A DNA stretch of 14,009 bases from Candidatus Pelagibacter sp. TMED239 (lineage in GTDB: Bacteria > Pseudomonadota > Alphaproteobacteria > Pelagibacterales > Pelagibacteraceae), in NCBI GenBank assembly GCA_002169475.2, contig NHKK02000014.1:2298-16306 (forward strand), written 5' to 3'. Shown here one piece after another: positions 1 through 6,963 of the stretch (position 1 is its first letter; each line of letters begins with the position of its first letter). The position numbers were made by a program, and so were the translations under genes. A model generated the notes under the pieces. It saw nothing but the letters and a program-made list of their open reading frames with translations. It had not been told where the DNA came from and did no database searches.

Positions 1-422
1 TGTCCATCAGCTGAATAACAAGGACCATTAGGAATATCAAAATTTACAGTTGGTGCAAATTGCTCAACTGTATCCGCAACATTATCCATGTCCCTATCTG
101 TTGCTTGCCATACTCTAGTTTTTCTTGTTCCAATCCAAACTGTACCTTTGTTTCTACTAACTGCCATATGTCTAGCGTCAGGAGCAACAGCAAAAATTTC
201 TATTTTAAATCCTTGCGGCATTTTAATATTTGGTAGGATGTTCTTCTCTATATTTGCTCTATATTTTGTATTCTGATCAATTACATCAGCTACAACATCT
301 ATGCCTGTTTTCTTAAAGCTACTAAGTTTTTTTATAGCTTCTTCATCACCAGCTGAATTAGCATTGGTGAACGCAAGCATTACAAATAACAAAGAAGACA
401 ATATAGTTATTATCTTTTTCAT
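1..422 (-). CDS. PQQ-dependent sugar/L-sorbosone dehydrogenase-like periplasmic protein (3' end outside window)
   Basis: The first 140 codons of a gene running off the left edge. Residues 1-24 form a signal peptide: two lysines, a hydrophobic core, and a likely cleavage site after ANSA, so the product is exported. The mature part contains MPQGFKIEIFAVAPDARHMA, GTVWIGTRKTRVWQATDRD and a following PNGPCYSADG. This is the layout of the first blade of sorbosone/glucose dehydrogenase-type six-bladed beta-propellers, which oxidise sugars or aldehydes in the periplasm using PQQ. The start is well fixed by an AGGAG six bases upstream and by the signal peptide. A 125-base spacer separates it from the upstream minus-strand gene, so it may be its own transcription unit. 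The active-site histidine and arginines lie outside the window, so substrate and cofactor are not shown; another propeller lyase or lactonase is possible. Confidence 0.72.
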   Translation of the reverse strand, partial: MKKIITILSSLLFVMLAFTNANSAGDEEAIKKLSSFKKTGIDVVADVIDQNTKYRANIEKNILPNIKMPQGFKIEIFAVAPDARHMAVSRNKGTVWIGTRKTRVWQATDRDMDNVADTVEQFAPTVNFDIPNGPCYSADG

Positions 423-428
423 ACTTGA

Positions 429-435
429 CTCCTTC
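429..435 (-). promoter_or_regulatory. Strong Shine-Dalgarno site of the PQQ-type dehydrogenase gene
   Basis: On the minus strand this reads GAAGGAG, six bases before the ATG at 422. It stands out because most genes in the window have weak or no Shine-Dalgarno sequence, and it fixes the start just before the signal peptide. Confidence 0.7.
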
Positions 436-482
436 TCTCTGTGTTTTTGAGATATTTAATTACAAGTTGTCGCACCCCGCAA

Positions 483-509
483 GTATTATTTTGATATGAA
501 TATACTCAA
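483..509 (-). promoter_or_regulatory. Possible promoter in the spacer before the PQQ-type dehydrogenase
   Basis: The spacer 423-547 has on the minus strand a TTGAGT (504-509) and, 15 bases on, TAATAC (483-488). Both are poor matches to sigma-70 boxes and the spacing is short. Downstream is an unusually GC-rich patch (470-480) which could be an operator or part of the leader. No convincing terminator hairpin follows the stop codon of the gene ending at 548. The call is weak and rests mainly on the length of the spacer. Confidence 0.2.
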
Positions 510-547
510 GTTTTTTTAATTAATACTATCTTGGGTTGTGAAGAATT

Positions 548-1501
548 TTAATTAACATTGTTTTTACAATTACCTGTTTTAAAAAATTCATCAATATTAT
601 CAATTGCTAAATTAGCCATAGCAATTCTAGTATCTTTAGTAGCACTACCTAAATGGGGTAAAATAAAAGCAGTTTTTATTTTTAAATAACCAGGATTTAA
701 ATTTGGTTCATTTTTATAAACATCTAAACCAGCAGCATAAATTTTTCTTCTACTCAAAGCATCAATCAAAGCTTCATCATCAATAATATCACCTCTAGCT
801 ACATTTGTTATAACTGCTCCTTTAGGAAAATACTCAACAGTCTCTTTATTAATCATATTTTCGGTTTCTTTAGTAGCTGGGCAGCAAATTGATAAAACAT
901 CTGATACTGAAAAAAGACTTTTTATATTATCGTGATAAATTCCACCTTGTTCTTTATCTTCGCTTAGTTTTGATCGATTATGATAATGAATTATCATTCC
1001 TAAAGATTTAGCAATCCTTGCAATTTTCTGTCCAATTCTTCCCATTCCTAAAATACCTAATCTTGTACCAGTTAATTGTTTACCTATTAAATAATCAGCA
1101 GACCATTTCCATCCACCTTCTTTTGCTGAATCTATTCCTTCAGCTGCTCTCCTACATGCGCCTAATATTAATAAAATTCCAATTTCTGCAGTAGCATCTG
1201 ATAAAACTTCTGGAGTATTTGTAACTACAATTCCTTTTTTTTTTGCAGCTTCTAAATCGATATTTCCAAAACCAACTGCAAAATTTGAAATAATTTTTAC
1301 ACTATCTGGTAATTTATCAATTATCTCTTTATCCAATTTTTCTGTTAAGGAAGAAAGAATACCATCACAACCTTGGCTCATTTCTATTACTTTAGATTGT
1401 GAATATAATTCATCATTTGTATTAAGTATTGGATCAAAAGTTTTAATAGCTTTTTCTTCACTCTCTTTAATTAATTTTCTTGTAATCAAAATTTTTTTCA
1501 T
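548..1501 (-). CDS. D-2-hydroxyacid dehydrogenase (glyoxylate/hydroxypyruvate reductase type)
   Basis: A 317-residue NAD(P)-dependent D-isomer 2-hydroxyacid dehydrogenase, full length for the family. It interconverts 2-oxoacids such as glyoxylate or hydroxypyruvate and the matching D-2-hydroxyacids in the cytoplasm. The Rossmann motif GMGRIGQ is at residues 152-158. The second beta strand ends in HNRSK (174-178), with Asn-Arg-Ser in place of the acidic residue typical of NADH enzymes, which suggests NADPH preference. Catalytic Arg236 (NVARGD), Glu265 (YKNEP) and His283 (LPHLGSATKDTR) are all present. It is the last gene of the tightly packed minus-strand block, 18 bases after the FAD-linked dehydrogenase. 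The start has no clear Shine-Dalgarno, but homology begins at once. Family assignment is secure; the exact substrate is inferred. Confidence 0.9.
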   Translation of the reverse strand: MKKILITRKLIKESEEKAIKTFDPILNTNDELYSQSKVIEMSQGCDGILSSLTEKLDKEIIDKLPDSVKIISNFAVGFGNIDLEAAKKKGIVVTNTPEVLSDATAEIGILLILGACRRAAEGIDSAKEGGWKWSADYLIGKQLTGTRLGILGMGRIGQKIARIAKSLGMIIHYHNRSKLSEDKEQGGIYHDNIKSLFSVSDVLSICCPATKETENMINKETVEYFPKGAVITNVARGDIIDDEALIDALSRRKIYAAGLDVYKNEPNLNPGYLKIKTAFILPHLGSATKDTRIAMANLAIDNIDEFFKTGNCKNNVN

Positions 1502-1519
1502 GAAATAGTTTTAGTTTTA

Positions 1520-2893
1520 TCAGTTAAGATCAAATATCTTGCCTGGATTCATTATATTATTTTGGTCAATACTTCTTTTAATTAGTTTCATCAATGGGAT
1601 ATTGTCAGGATGTTCTTCAAGAAGATATTCCTTTTTATGGAGTCCTACACCATGCTCACCCGTAATTGTTCCATTCAATTCTAATCCTTTTTTAATTAAT
1701 AAATCATTAAATTCTCTTATTTTTTTATACATCTCTTTTTTTTTTGGATCGTAAGGTAAAACTACATGAAAATTTCCATCACCTAAATGACCTACCATTG
1801 GAGCTCTAAGTCCAAATTTTTTTGCTTGCTCTTCTGCAAAATTTACACACTCTGTTATGTTTGAGATAGGGACACATATATCTGTTGAATAAACTCTTCC
1901 ATTTTTAATCAAAGCTTTTACAGAGTAATATACGTCCCATCTAGCTTTCCAAAGTTTATTCCTATCTTCCAAATCTTTTGCCCACTTAAAAGAACTGCCA
2001 TTATTGTCTTTTGAAATTTCCTCAACAATTTTTATATTTTCTTGATTTGAAGACTCGGATCCGTGAAATTCAAAAAATAATGTAGGCACTGCTTCAATGT
2101 CTTTCAATTTTGAATAATTAATACTAATACCCATTTGATCTTTATTAAGCATCTCAATTCTTGCAATGGGAACACCATACTGAATTACTTGTTGTGCTGT
2201 TTGAACAGCGTTTTCTAAAGTCGGGAAATGACATACTGCAGCCATTATACTTTCTGGTATTGGAGATAATCTTAATTGTATTTCAGTAATTATACCCAAT
2301 GTACCTTCTGAGCCGATAAATAAATTCGTTAAATTATAACCTGCTGAAGTTTTTTTTGTTCTGCTTCCAGTATTTATAATATCGCCATTAGGCAAAACTA
2401 CTGTAAGACCTGATATTACAGTTTTCATAGTTCCATATTTAACAGCCATTGTCCCAGAGGCTGAAGTTGAGGCCATACCTCCGATTGCTGCGTTTGCACC
2501 AGGATCAATTGGGAAAAAAACACCATCCTCTCTTAGATATTCATTTAACTGTTCTTTGGTAACACAAGCTTGAACTCTACAATCAAAATCTTGAACGTTT
2601 ACACTTAAAATTTTGTTCATTTTTTCTAAACTAATTGTGATTCCTTTATCATTGCCAACCACATTACCTTCTAAAGATGTTCCAGTTCCGAAAGGAACTA
2701 CTGGAATCTTATTCTCATTGCATAAACTTAATATTTTTGAAACTTCTTCATTTGTCTCTGGAAAAACTACTGCCTTAGACAAAACAGGGTCATAGGTATC
2801 TTCTCCTCTTGCGTAATTAGCTCTGGTAGACTCTGAGGTAGAAAATCTTCCATTAAAAATTTTTTTTAATTGCGCTTGGACTTGTTCGTTCAT
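1520..2893 (-). CDS. FAD-linked D-lactate/glycolate dehydrogenase (GlcD/LDHD family)
   Basis: A 457-residue FAD oxidoreductase of the PCMH-fold GlcD/D-lactate dehydrogenase (cytochrome) family, full length. It oxidises D-2-hydroxyacids to 2-oxoacids and passes electrons to cytochrome c, quinone or an electron carrier. The FAD domain fills about residues 40-210: PVVPFGTGTSLEGN (64-77), GGMASTSASGTMAVKYGTMK (138-157) and LFIGSEGTLGIITE (191-204). The C-terminal FAD-oxidase domain ends with GHLGDGNFH (368-376) and TGEHGVGLHK (411-420), whose histidines and Glu413 match the metal site seen in this family. There are no cysteine-rich Fe-S motifs, so it is a single-subunit type, unlike GlcDEF with a separate GlcF. 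No signal peptide is visible. It lies 38 bases after the aminotransferase gene. D-lactate or glycolate is likely, but D-2-hydroxyglutarate cannot be excluded. Confidence 0.9.
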   Translation of the reverse strand: MNEQVQAQLKKIFNGRFSTSESTRANYARGEDTYDPVLSKAVVFPETNEEVSKILSLCNENKIPVVPFGTGTSLEGNVVGNDKGITISLEKMNKILSVNVQDFDCRVQACVTKEQLNEYLREDGVFFPIDPGANAAIGGMASTSASGTMAVKYGTMKTVISGLTVVLPNGDIINTGSRTKKTSAGYNLTNLFIGSEGTLGIITEIQLRLSPIPESIMAAVCHFPTLENAVQTAQQVIQYGVPIARIEMLNKDQMGISINYSKLKDIEAVPTLFFEFHGSESSNQENIKIVEEISKDNNGSSFKWAKDLEDRNKLWKARWDVYYSVKALIKNGRVYSTDICVPISNITECVNFAEEQAKKFGLRAPMVGHLGDGNFHVVLPYDPKKKEMYKKIREFNDLLIKKGLELNGTITGEHGVGLHKKEYLLEEHPDNIPLMKLIKRSIDQNNIMNPGKIFDLN

Positions 2894-2931
2894 TAAAAGA
2901 ATATTAATAAAAATTCTAACAAAAATACAGC

Positions 2932-4098
2932 TTATTTAGTTAGCATTTTCTTTATGTTTTCTAAAGCTTGAGAAATATTATCTCTAGAAGCTGCAAAACT
3001 AAATCTAACATAATTTTGGCAGGTTTCACCAAAAGCTGATCCTGGCACAATTGCTACTCCTGCTTCGTGCATGGCTTTCCTGGCAAACTCTGCTCCATTC
3101 ATTCCCGTACCAATAACTTTAGGAAATGCATAAAAGGCTCCCCCTGGAAGACTACATTCTACTCCATCAAGTTCATTTAAACCTTTATGAATTAGATCTC
3201 TTCTTTGCGTAAATTTTTCCATCATCTCATTAATTGAATCATCTGGTCCATCTAAAGCAGCAATACCAGCAAATTGTGCTGCAGCATTCACACATGAAAC
3301 ACTATTTATCAAAAGTTTATTTACATGATCTACTAAATTTTTAGGCCAAAAACTCCAACCCAATCTCCATCCTGTCATTGAATAAGCTTTACTCCATCCC
3401 TCTAACACTATTAATCTTTCTCTTAACTCTGGATAATTAAAAAACGACGGCATTTCTTTTCCATCAAAAATTTGTCTACTATAAATTTCATCACTGAGAA
3501 TTGTTACATGAGGATGTTTTTTAAGACCATCAGCCAAAACATCAATATCTGATTTCTCAACAAAGCTTCCAGTCGGATTATTTGGATTAATCAAAATTAA
3601 CAATCGAGTTTTGTCTGTTATTAAAGATAATATTTTATCAGGATTAAATTTTAAATCTTTATCTTCTGTTAAGTCATACGGGACTGAGGTTGACCCTGTG
3701 AAGTTAATCATTGACTCGTAAATTGGAAAAGCTGGAGTAGGGTGTATAATTTCTGCACCAGGTTCACCAAAACATTGTATTGCATAATGCATTGTTGGTT
3801 TTCCACCTGGCATAATTAGAATTCTTTCAAAATCAATATCAACTTTGTAACGTTTTTTTATCCACCTAGTTACAGCTTGACGACATTCTGGAATACCATT
3901 TGACATAACATATCCATGATGTCCATCATCTAATGCTTTTTTTGCAGCATCAACAACATGCTTTGGTGTTTTAAAATCAGGTTGACCTAAGCCTAAATGT
4001 ATCATTGGTTTACCTTGAGCCTCTAATTTCTTTGCTTCAGCAAGAACTGAAAAAGCTGTTTCTGTTCCCAGCCTATCTAAACTTTTAGCTAATTTCAT
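2932..4098 (-). CDS. Class I/II PLP-dependent aminotransferase
   Basis: A 388-residue fold-type I aminotransferase of the aspartate aminotransferase superfamily, full length. It should transfer an amino group between an amino acid and a 2-oxoacid in the cytoplasm. Seen in sequence: LGLGQPDFKTP (35-45), INPNNPTG (170-177) with Asn174 for the PLP ring, SDEIYS (202-207) with Asp203 and Tyr206, the Schiff-base lysine Lys237 in GWSKAYSMTGWRLGW, and a C-terminal NYVRFSFA arginine that should bind the substrate carboxylate. The segment MPGGKPTMHY (96-105) departs from the usual NGAKQA-like pattern, so this is probably a distinct subgroup rather than classical AspC. A clear AAGGAAA (4106-4112) supports the ATG. 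Its place between L- and D-hydroxyacid oxidising enzymes suggests that it uses their 2-oxoacid product (for example pyruvate or glyoxylate); this is inference. Confidence 0.88.
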   Translation of the reverse strand: MKLAKSLDRLGTETAFSVLAEAKKLEAQGKPMIHLGLGQPDFKTPKHVVDAAKKALDDGHHGYVMSNGIPECRQAVTRWIKKRYKVDIDFERILIMPGGKPTMHYAIQCFGEPGAEIIHPTPAFPIYESMINFTGSTSVPYDLTEDKDLKFNPDKILSLITDKTRLLILINPNNPTGSFVEKSDIDVLADGLKKHPHVTILSDEIYSRQIFDGKEMPSFFNYPELRERLIVLEGWSKAYSMTGWRLGWSFWPKNLVDHVNKLLINSVSCVNAAAQFAGIAALDGPDDSINEMMEKFTQRRDLIHKGLNELDGVECSLPGGAFYAFPKVIGTGMNGAEFARKAMHEAGVAIVPGSAFGETCQNYVRFSFAASRDNISQALENIKKMLTK

Positions 4099-4105
4099 TT
4101 TTTAG

Positions 4106-4112
4106 TTTCCTT
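4106..4112 (-). promoter_or_regulatory. Shine-Dalgarno site of the aminotransferase gene
   Basis: AAGGAAA on the minus strand, seven bases before the ATG at 4098, inside the 25-base spacer after the upstream dehydrogenase gene. It supports the chosen start in a block where most genes lack such a site. Confidence 0.55.
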
Positions 4113-4123
4113 TTTTATATTTT

Positions 4124-5275
4124 TTAATTTCTATAAATTAATTTCGAACTATTCAACTCTTTTAAATTTTTACAACCCATTAAAACCATATTTCTATTTA
4201 TCTCATCGTGCATGTTTTGAAGTAAATGCTCAACACCTTGTTGACCCCCTGCGGCTAAAGAGAACAAAAACATTTTTCCAAAACTACAAGCTTTAGCGCC
4301 TGCCGCTATTGCTTTTAATACATGAGTTCCTCTTCTTACTCCTCCATCTAAAATAATCTCTAATTTATCTCCTACTGCATCTGAAATAACTTTTACCTGA
4401 TCAAAAGGCGATCGAGATCCATCTAGTTGACGTCCTCCATGATTTGATATCATTATTGCCGTGCATCCAATATCAATAGCTCTTTTAGCATCTTCGACTG
4501 ACATGACACCTTTCAAAGCAAATGGTCCATTCCACTTTTTTGCACAATACTCAGCATCTTTCCATCCCATCGCTGGATCATATTGCTCATTAATATATTC
4601 AATAACTGATTTTGAAATATTTGTTCCTTTATCAGTTTTTTTTTTTACGTTTGAAAGTTCAAACTTTTTACCAGTTAAGTAATTAAAAACCCATCTAGGA
4701 CGCATTGCAAAACTCATTAAGCTCTGGAAAGTAAGTTTTGGAGGAGTAGTAAATCCTGTTCTGTGATCTTTTTCTCTATTACCAGCAACTAAAGTATCTA
4801 CAGTTAAACACATTGCATCAAAACCTGATCTTCTTGATCTATCTATTAAATCATCTGAGATTGATCGATCTTTATGAACGTAAAGTTGAAATAATTTTGG
4901 TCCACTTGATATATTAGATACCTCTTCAATCGTATTATTACCCATAGATGACATACTGTAAAAAGTATTAAATTTTTCAGCAGCTCTAGCTGAAGCTCTA
5001 TCTCCATCTGGATGATAAAGTCTTTGCATGGCAGCTGGAGAAAGAAAAATAGGTAAATCTATTTTACGTCCAAACAAAGTAGTTGATAAATCAGGTTTAC
5101 CTACACTAGCAAGTATATTAGGGACTAAATCACAATCATTAAATGAGTCTGTGTTTCTTCTTAATGTAGACTCATCGTCAGAACCTCCATCAATATAATG
5201 AAAAATTGGAGAAGGTAATTTTTTTTTTGCTAATTTTCTAAAGTCTTCAAAATTATAACAATTTTTTAAACTCAC
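4124..5275 (-). CDS. FMN-dependent alpha-hydroxyacid dehydrogenase, downstream tandem copy (L-lactate dehydrogenase family)
   Basis: A 383-residue TIM-barrel FMN enzyme of the glycolate oxidase/LldD family, which oxidises L-2-hydroxyacids to 2-oxoacids. Expected catalytic residues are present: Tyr27 (FHYIDG), Tyr132 (QLYVHKDR), Asp160 (LTVDT), Lys255 (FALKGVMS), and His279 with Arg282 in SNHGGRQLDGSRSPFD. The position of the substrate-lining tryptophan of plant glycolate oxidase is Met111, hinting at a substrate larger than glycolate. The FMN-phosphate segment LDGGVRRGTH (309-318) is canonical, but the second FMN arginine is Lys334 (FGKMF). The start is GTG, and its first G is the last base of the TAG stop of the upstream paralogue, so translation is probably coupled. 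Hand alignment gives about 58% identity to that paralogue with no gaps. No signal peptide; likely cytoplasmic or peripheral at the inner membrane. Confidence 0.9.
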   Translation of the reverse strand: MSLKNCYNFEDFRKLAKKKLPSPIFHYIDGGSDDESTLRRNTDSFNDCDLVPNILASVGKPDLSTTLFGRKIDLPIFLSPAAMQRLYHPDGDRASARAAEKFNTFYSMSSMGNNTIEEVSNISSGPKLFQLYVHKDRSISDDLIDRSRRSGFDAMCLTVDTLVAGNREKDHRTGFTTPPKLTFQSLMSFAMRPRWVFNYLTGKKFELSNVKKKTDKGTNISKSVIEYINEQYDPAMGWKDAEYCAKKWNGPFALKGVMSVEDAKRAIDIGCTAIMISNHGGRQLDGSRSPFDQVKVISDAVGDKLEIILDGGVRRGTHVLKAIAAGAKACSFGKMFLFSLAAGGQQGVEHLLQNMHDEINRNMVLMGCKNLKELNSSKLIYRN

Positions 5276-6426
5276 TATTTTCTAAATCTTAAATTACTTC
5301 TATTTAAGTCACTTATTTTAGTGCAACCCATTAATTTCATATCTCTTATTAATTCAGCTTTATATTTTTCTATAGCTCTTTCCACTCCTGCTTGTCCTCC
5401 AGCAGCTAAAGCATAAAGATATAATCTTCCACCAGAGCAAGCTTTAGCACCTAATGATAACGCTTTCAGCATATGTGTGCCTCTATGAATTCCTCCTTCA
5501 CAAATCACATCTAGCTTATCACCAACTGCCTCAACAATTTCTGCAAGTTGATCGAATGGAGATCTAGATCCATCTAGTTGACGTCCTCCATGATTTGAAA
5601 CCATTATGCCTGTACATCCAATGTCAACGGCTCTCTTAGCATCCTCAACACTCATTACTCCTTTAAGAGCAAAATGACCACCCCATTTAGAACAGAGTTG
5701 TTCAGCATCTTTCCAATTCATAGATTGATCCAGCATTGTAGAAAAATAGTTTCCAATTGAAGAATTAGTACTTGTACCTTCTTTCACAAAATCTTGAAGA
5801 TGTGGTAGTTCAAATTTACCTTTTGTTAAATAATTTATTCCCCACATTGGTTTAACAGCAAAACTAAATAAACTTGATAAAGTTAACTTTGGAGGAGATG
5901 TAAAACCTGTTCTTAAATCTCTCTCTCGATTTCCTCCTGTTATTGTATCAACTGTTAAAGCCATAACATCAAATTTAGCAGCTTTCGCTCTTTCTAAACA
6001 AGAATCATTTAAACCTCTATCTTTATGAAAATAAAACTGAAACATCTTTGGAGTATCTATCATAGAAGATATCTCCTCAACACTTACTGTAGCTAAAGCA
6101 GAAACACCAAACATTGTATTAAATTTTTGCGCTGCTTTTCCAACTGCTCTTTCGCCATCGTAATGAAAAAGTCTTTGAAGCGCTGTTGGTGCTAGATAAA
6201 AAGGTAAATCTAGTTTTTTACCAAAAATAGTAGTTGATAAATCTACATTCTCAACTCCTCTTAAAACATTAGGGACTAAATCAACATCATCAAATGCACT
6301 AGTATTTCTTGCATAAGTAATTTCATCATCTGCAGCTCCATCAATATAATGAAAGATAGGTGAAGGTAATTTTTTTTTTGCTAATTTTCTAAAATCACTA
6401 AAATTATGACAATCTTTTAAATTCAT
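5275..6426 (-). CDS. FMN-dependent alpha-hydroxyacid dehydrogenase, upstream tandem copy (L-lactate dehydrogenase family)
   Basis: A 383-residue paralogue of the next gene, of exactly the same length and alignable without gaps. It keeps the catalytic set: Tyr27, Tyr132 (QFYFHKDR), Asp160 (LTVDT), Lys255, His279 and Arg282 (SNHGGRQLDG). Leu111 sits where plant glycolate oxidase has its active-site tryptophan. It departs from family consensus in the FMN-phosphate loop: the usual DGG.RRG reads CEGGIHRGTH (309-318), with Glu310 and His314 in place of Asp and Arg, while the second arginine (Arg334, GGRLY) is kept. The sister copy shows the opposite pattern. The start lies eight bases after the PagL-like gene and has no clear Shine-Dalgarno. 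Its TAG stop shares one base with the GTG of the next gene. Oxidation of an L-2-hydroxyacid is likely, but weakened FMN binding or a structural role is possible. Confidence 0.88.
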   Translation of the reverse strand: MNLKDCHNFSDFRKLAKKKLPSPIFHYIDGAADDEITYARNTSAFDDVDLVPNVLRGVENVDLSTTIFGKKLDLPFYLAPTALQRLFHYDGERAVGKAAQKFNTMFGVSALATVSVEEISSMIDTPKMFQFYFHKDRGLNDSCLERAKAAKFDVMALTVDTITGGNRERDLRTGFTSPPKLTLSSLFSFAVKPMWGINYLTKGKFELPHLQDFVKEGTSTNSSIGNYFSTMLDQSMNWKDAEQLCSKWGGHFALKGVMSVEDAKRAVDIGCTGIMVSNHGGRQLDGSRSPFDQLAEIVEAVGDKLDVICEGGIHRGTHMLKALSLGAKACSGGRLYLYALAAGGQAGVERAIEKYKAELIRDMKLMGCTKISDLNRSNLRFRK

Positions 6427-6434
6427 TAAAAATA

Positions 6435-6944
6435 TTAAAATTTTTTAAGAAAATTAAACATGTAACTATTCGCCCCAGGATTTTTATCTCCTAAACTAGC
6501 ATTAGATACATGATTATAAGAAACGCCAAAACTCGTTGTTTCTGAAGACATATAAGAAAGTTGAACTTCTGACTTAAATTCTAAAACATGACCTAAGTCT
6601 TTTCCATCTCCTTCATGATAAAGACCAGGTGCAAAACTTGGCGTAAATATCATTGCACCCATATCTACATTCCATTCTATTCCAGTGTAAATATAAGCTG
6701 CAGAATTTTCTGTTATAAATCCACCTGTAATTGGTGAAACATTTCCAAGAAAAGTATCTCTATTTAAATTTTCATCTTGATGTTGGAAACCTACAAGAAT
6801 TGCTTTTTGTTTGTCATCACTAAAATCAAAATTTCCAGCAAAATAATTCAGTTGATGATTATTCGTATTTACTTCTTCAACTGCAAACAATTTTGTAGCT
6901 GCAAATAGAATAACGATAAATAAGCTTACCTTTTTAAAATTCAT
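6435..6944 (-). CDS. PagL-like lipid A 3-O-deacylase / acyloxyacyl hydrolase family outer-membrane protein
   Basis: A 169-residue protein with a signal peptide (residues 1 to about 21, ending near LFA) and alternating hydrophobic strands that end in a C-terminal phenylalanine (LKKF), as in small outer-membrane beta-barrels. The segment GVSYNHVSNASLGDKNPGAN (140-159) matches the PagL signature with the catalytic His-x-Ser pair at His145 and Ser147. PagL removes the 3-O-linked acyl chain of lipid A. In Pseudomonas aeruginosa PagL the third residue, Glu140, lies 14 residues after the histidine; the same position here is Asn159. It sits 19 bases after ccmH and eight bases before the FMN dehydrogenase pair, so it seems co-transcribed, although no functional tie to either is obvious. 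Family is fairly sure; activity is less so. Confidence 0.78.
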   Translation of the reverse strand: MNFKKVSLFIVILFAATKLFAVEEVNTNNHQLNYFAGNFDFSDDKQKAILVGFQHQDENLNRDTFLGNVSPITGGFITENSAAYIYTGIEWNVDMGAMIFTPSFAPGLYHEGDGKDLGHVLEFKSEVQLSYMSSETTSFGVSYNHVSNASLGDKNPGANSYMFNFLKKF

Positions 6945-6963
6945 TTCTCTTAATAGCAGATTA

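Noticed and set aside
88..276. Plus-strand open frame opposite the PQQ-type dehydrogenase gene
   Set aside because: It is the complement of a recognisable exported protein with signal peptide and ribosome binding site; the plus-strand translation resembles nothing.
503..547. Intrinsic terminator after the D-2-hydroxyacid dehydrogenase gene
   Set aside because: Only a four-base stem (TCTT/AAGA) before an A-rich run can be drawn on the minus strand; no U-tract follows.
1539..1754. Plus-strand open frame opposite the 3' part of the FAD-linked dehydrogenase gene
   Set aside because: The opposite strand carries conserved motifs of the GlcD family throughout this stretch.
2613..2795. Plus-strand open frame opposite the 5' part of the FAD-linked dehydrogenase gene
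   Set aside because: It lies over the FAD-binding motif of the real gene and has no recognisable features.
4461..4682. Plus-strand open frame opposite the downstream FMN dehydrogenase gene
   Set aside because: It is the reverse complement of the conserved KGVMS and central region of the enzyme.
4124..6426. Tandem FMN dehydrogenase genes as a recent duplication or assembly artefact
   Set aside because: The copies are only about 58% identical at protein level and differ throughout, so the duplication is old and both copies are kept as intact genes.
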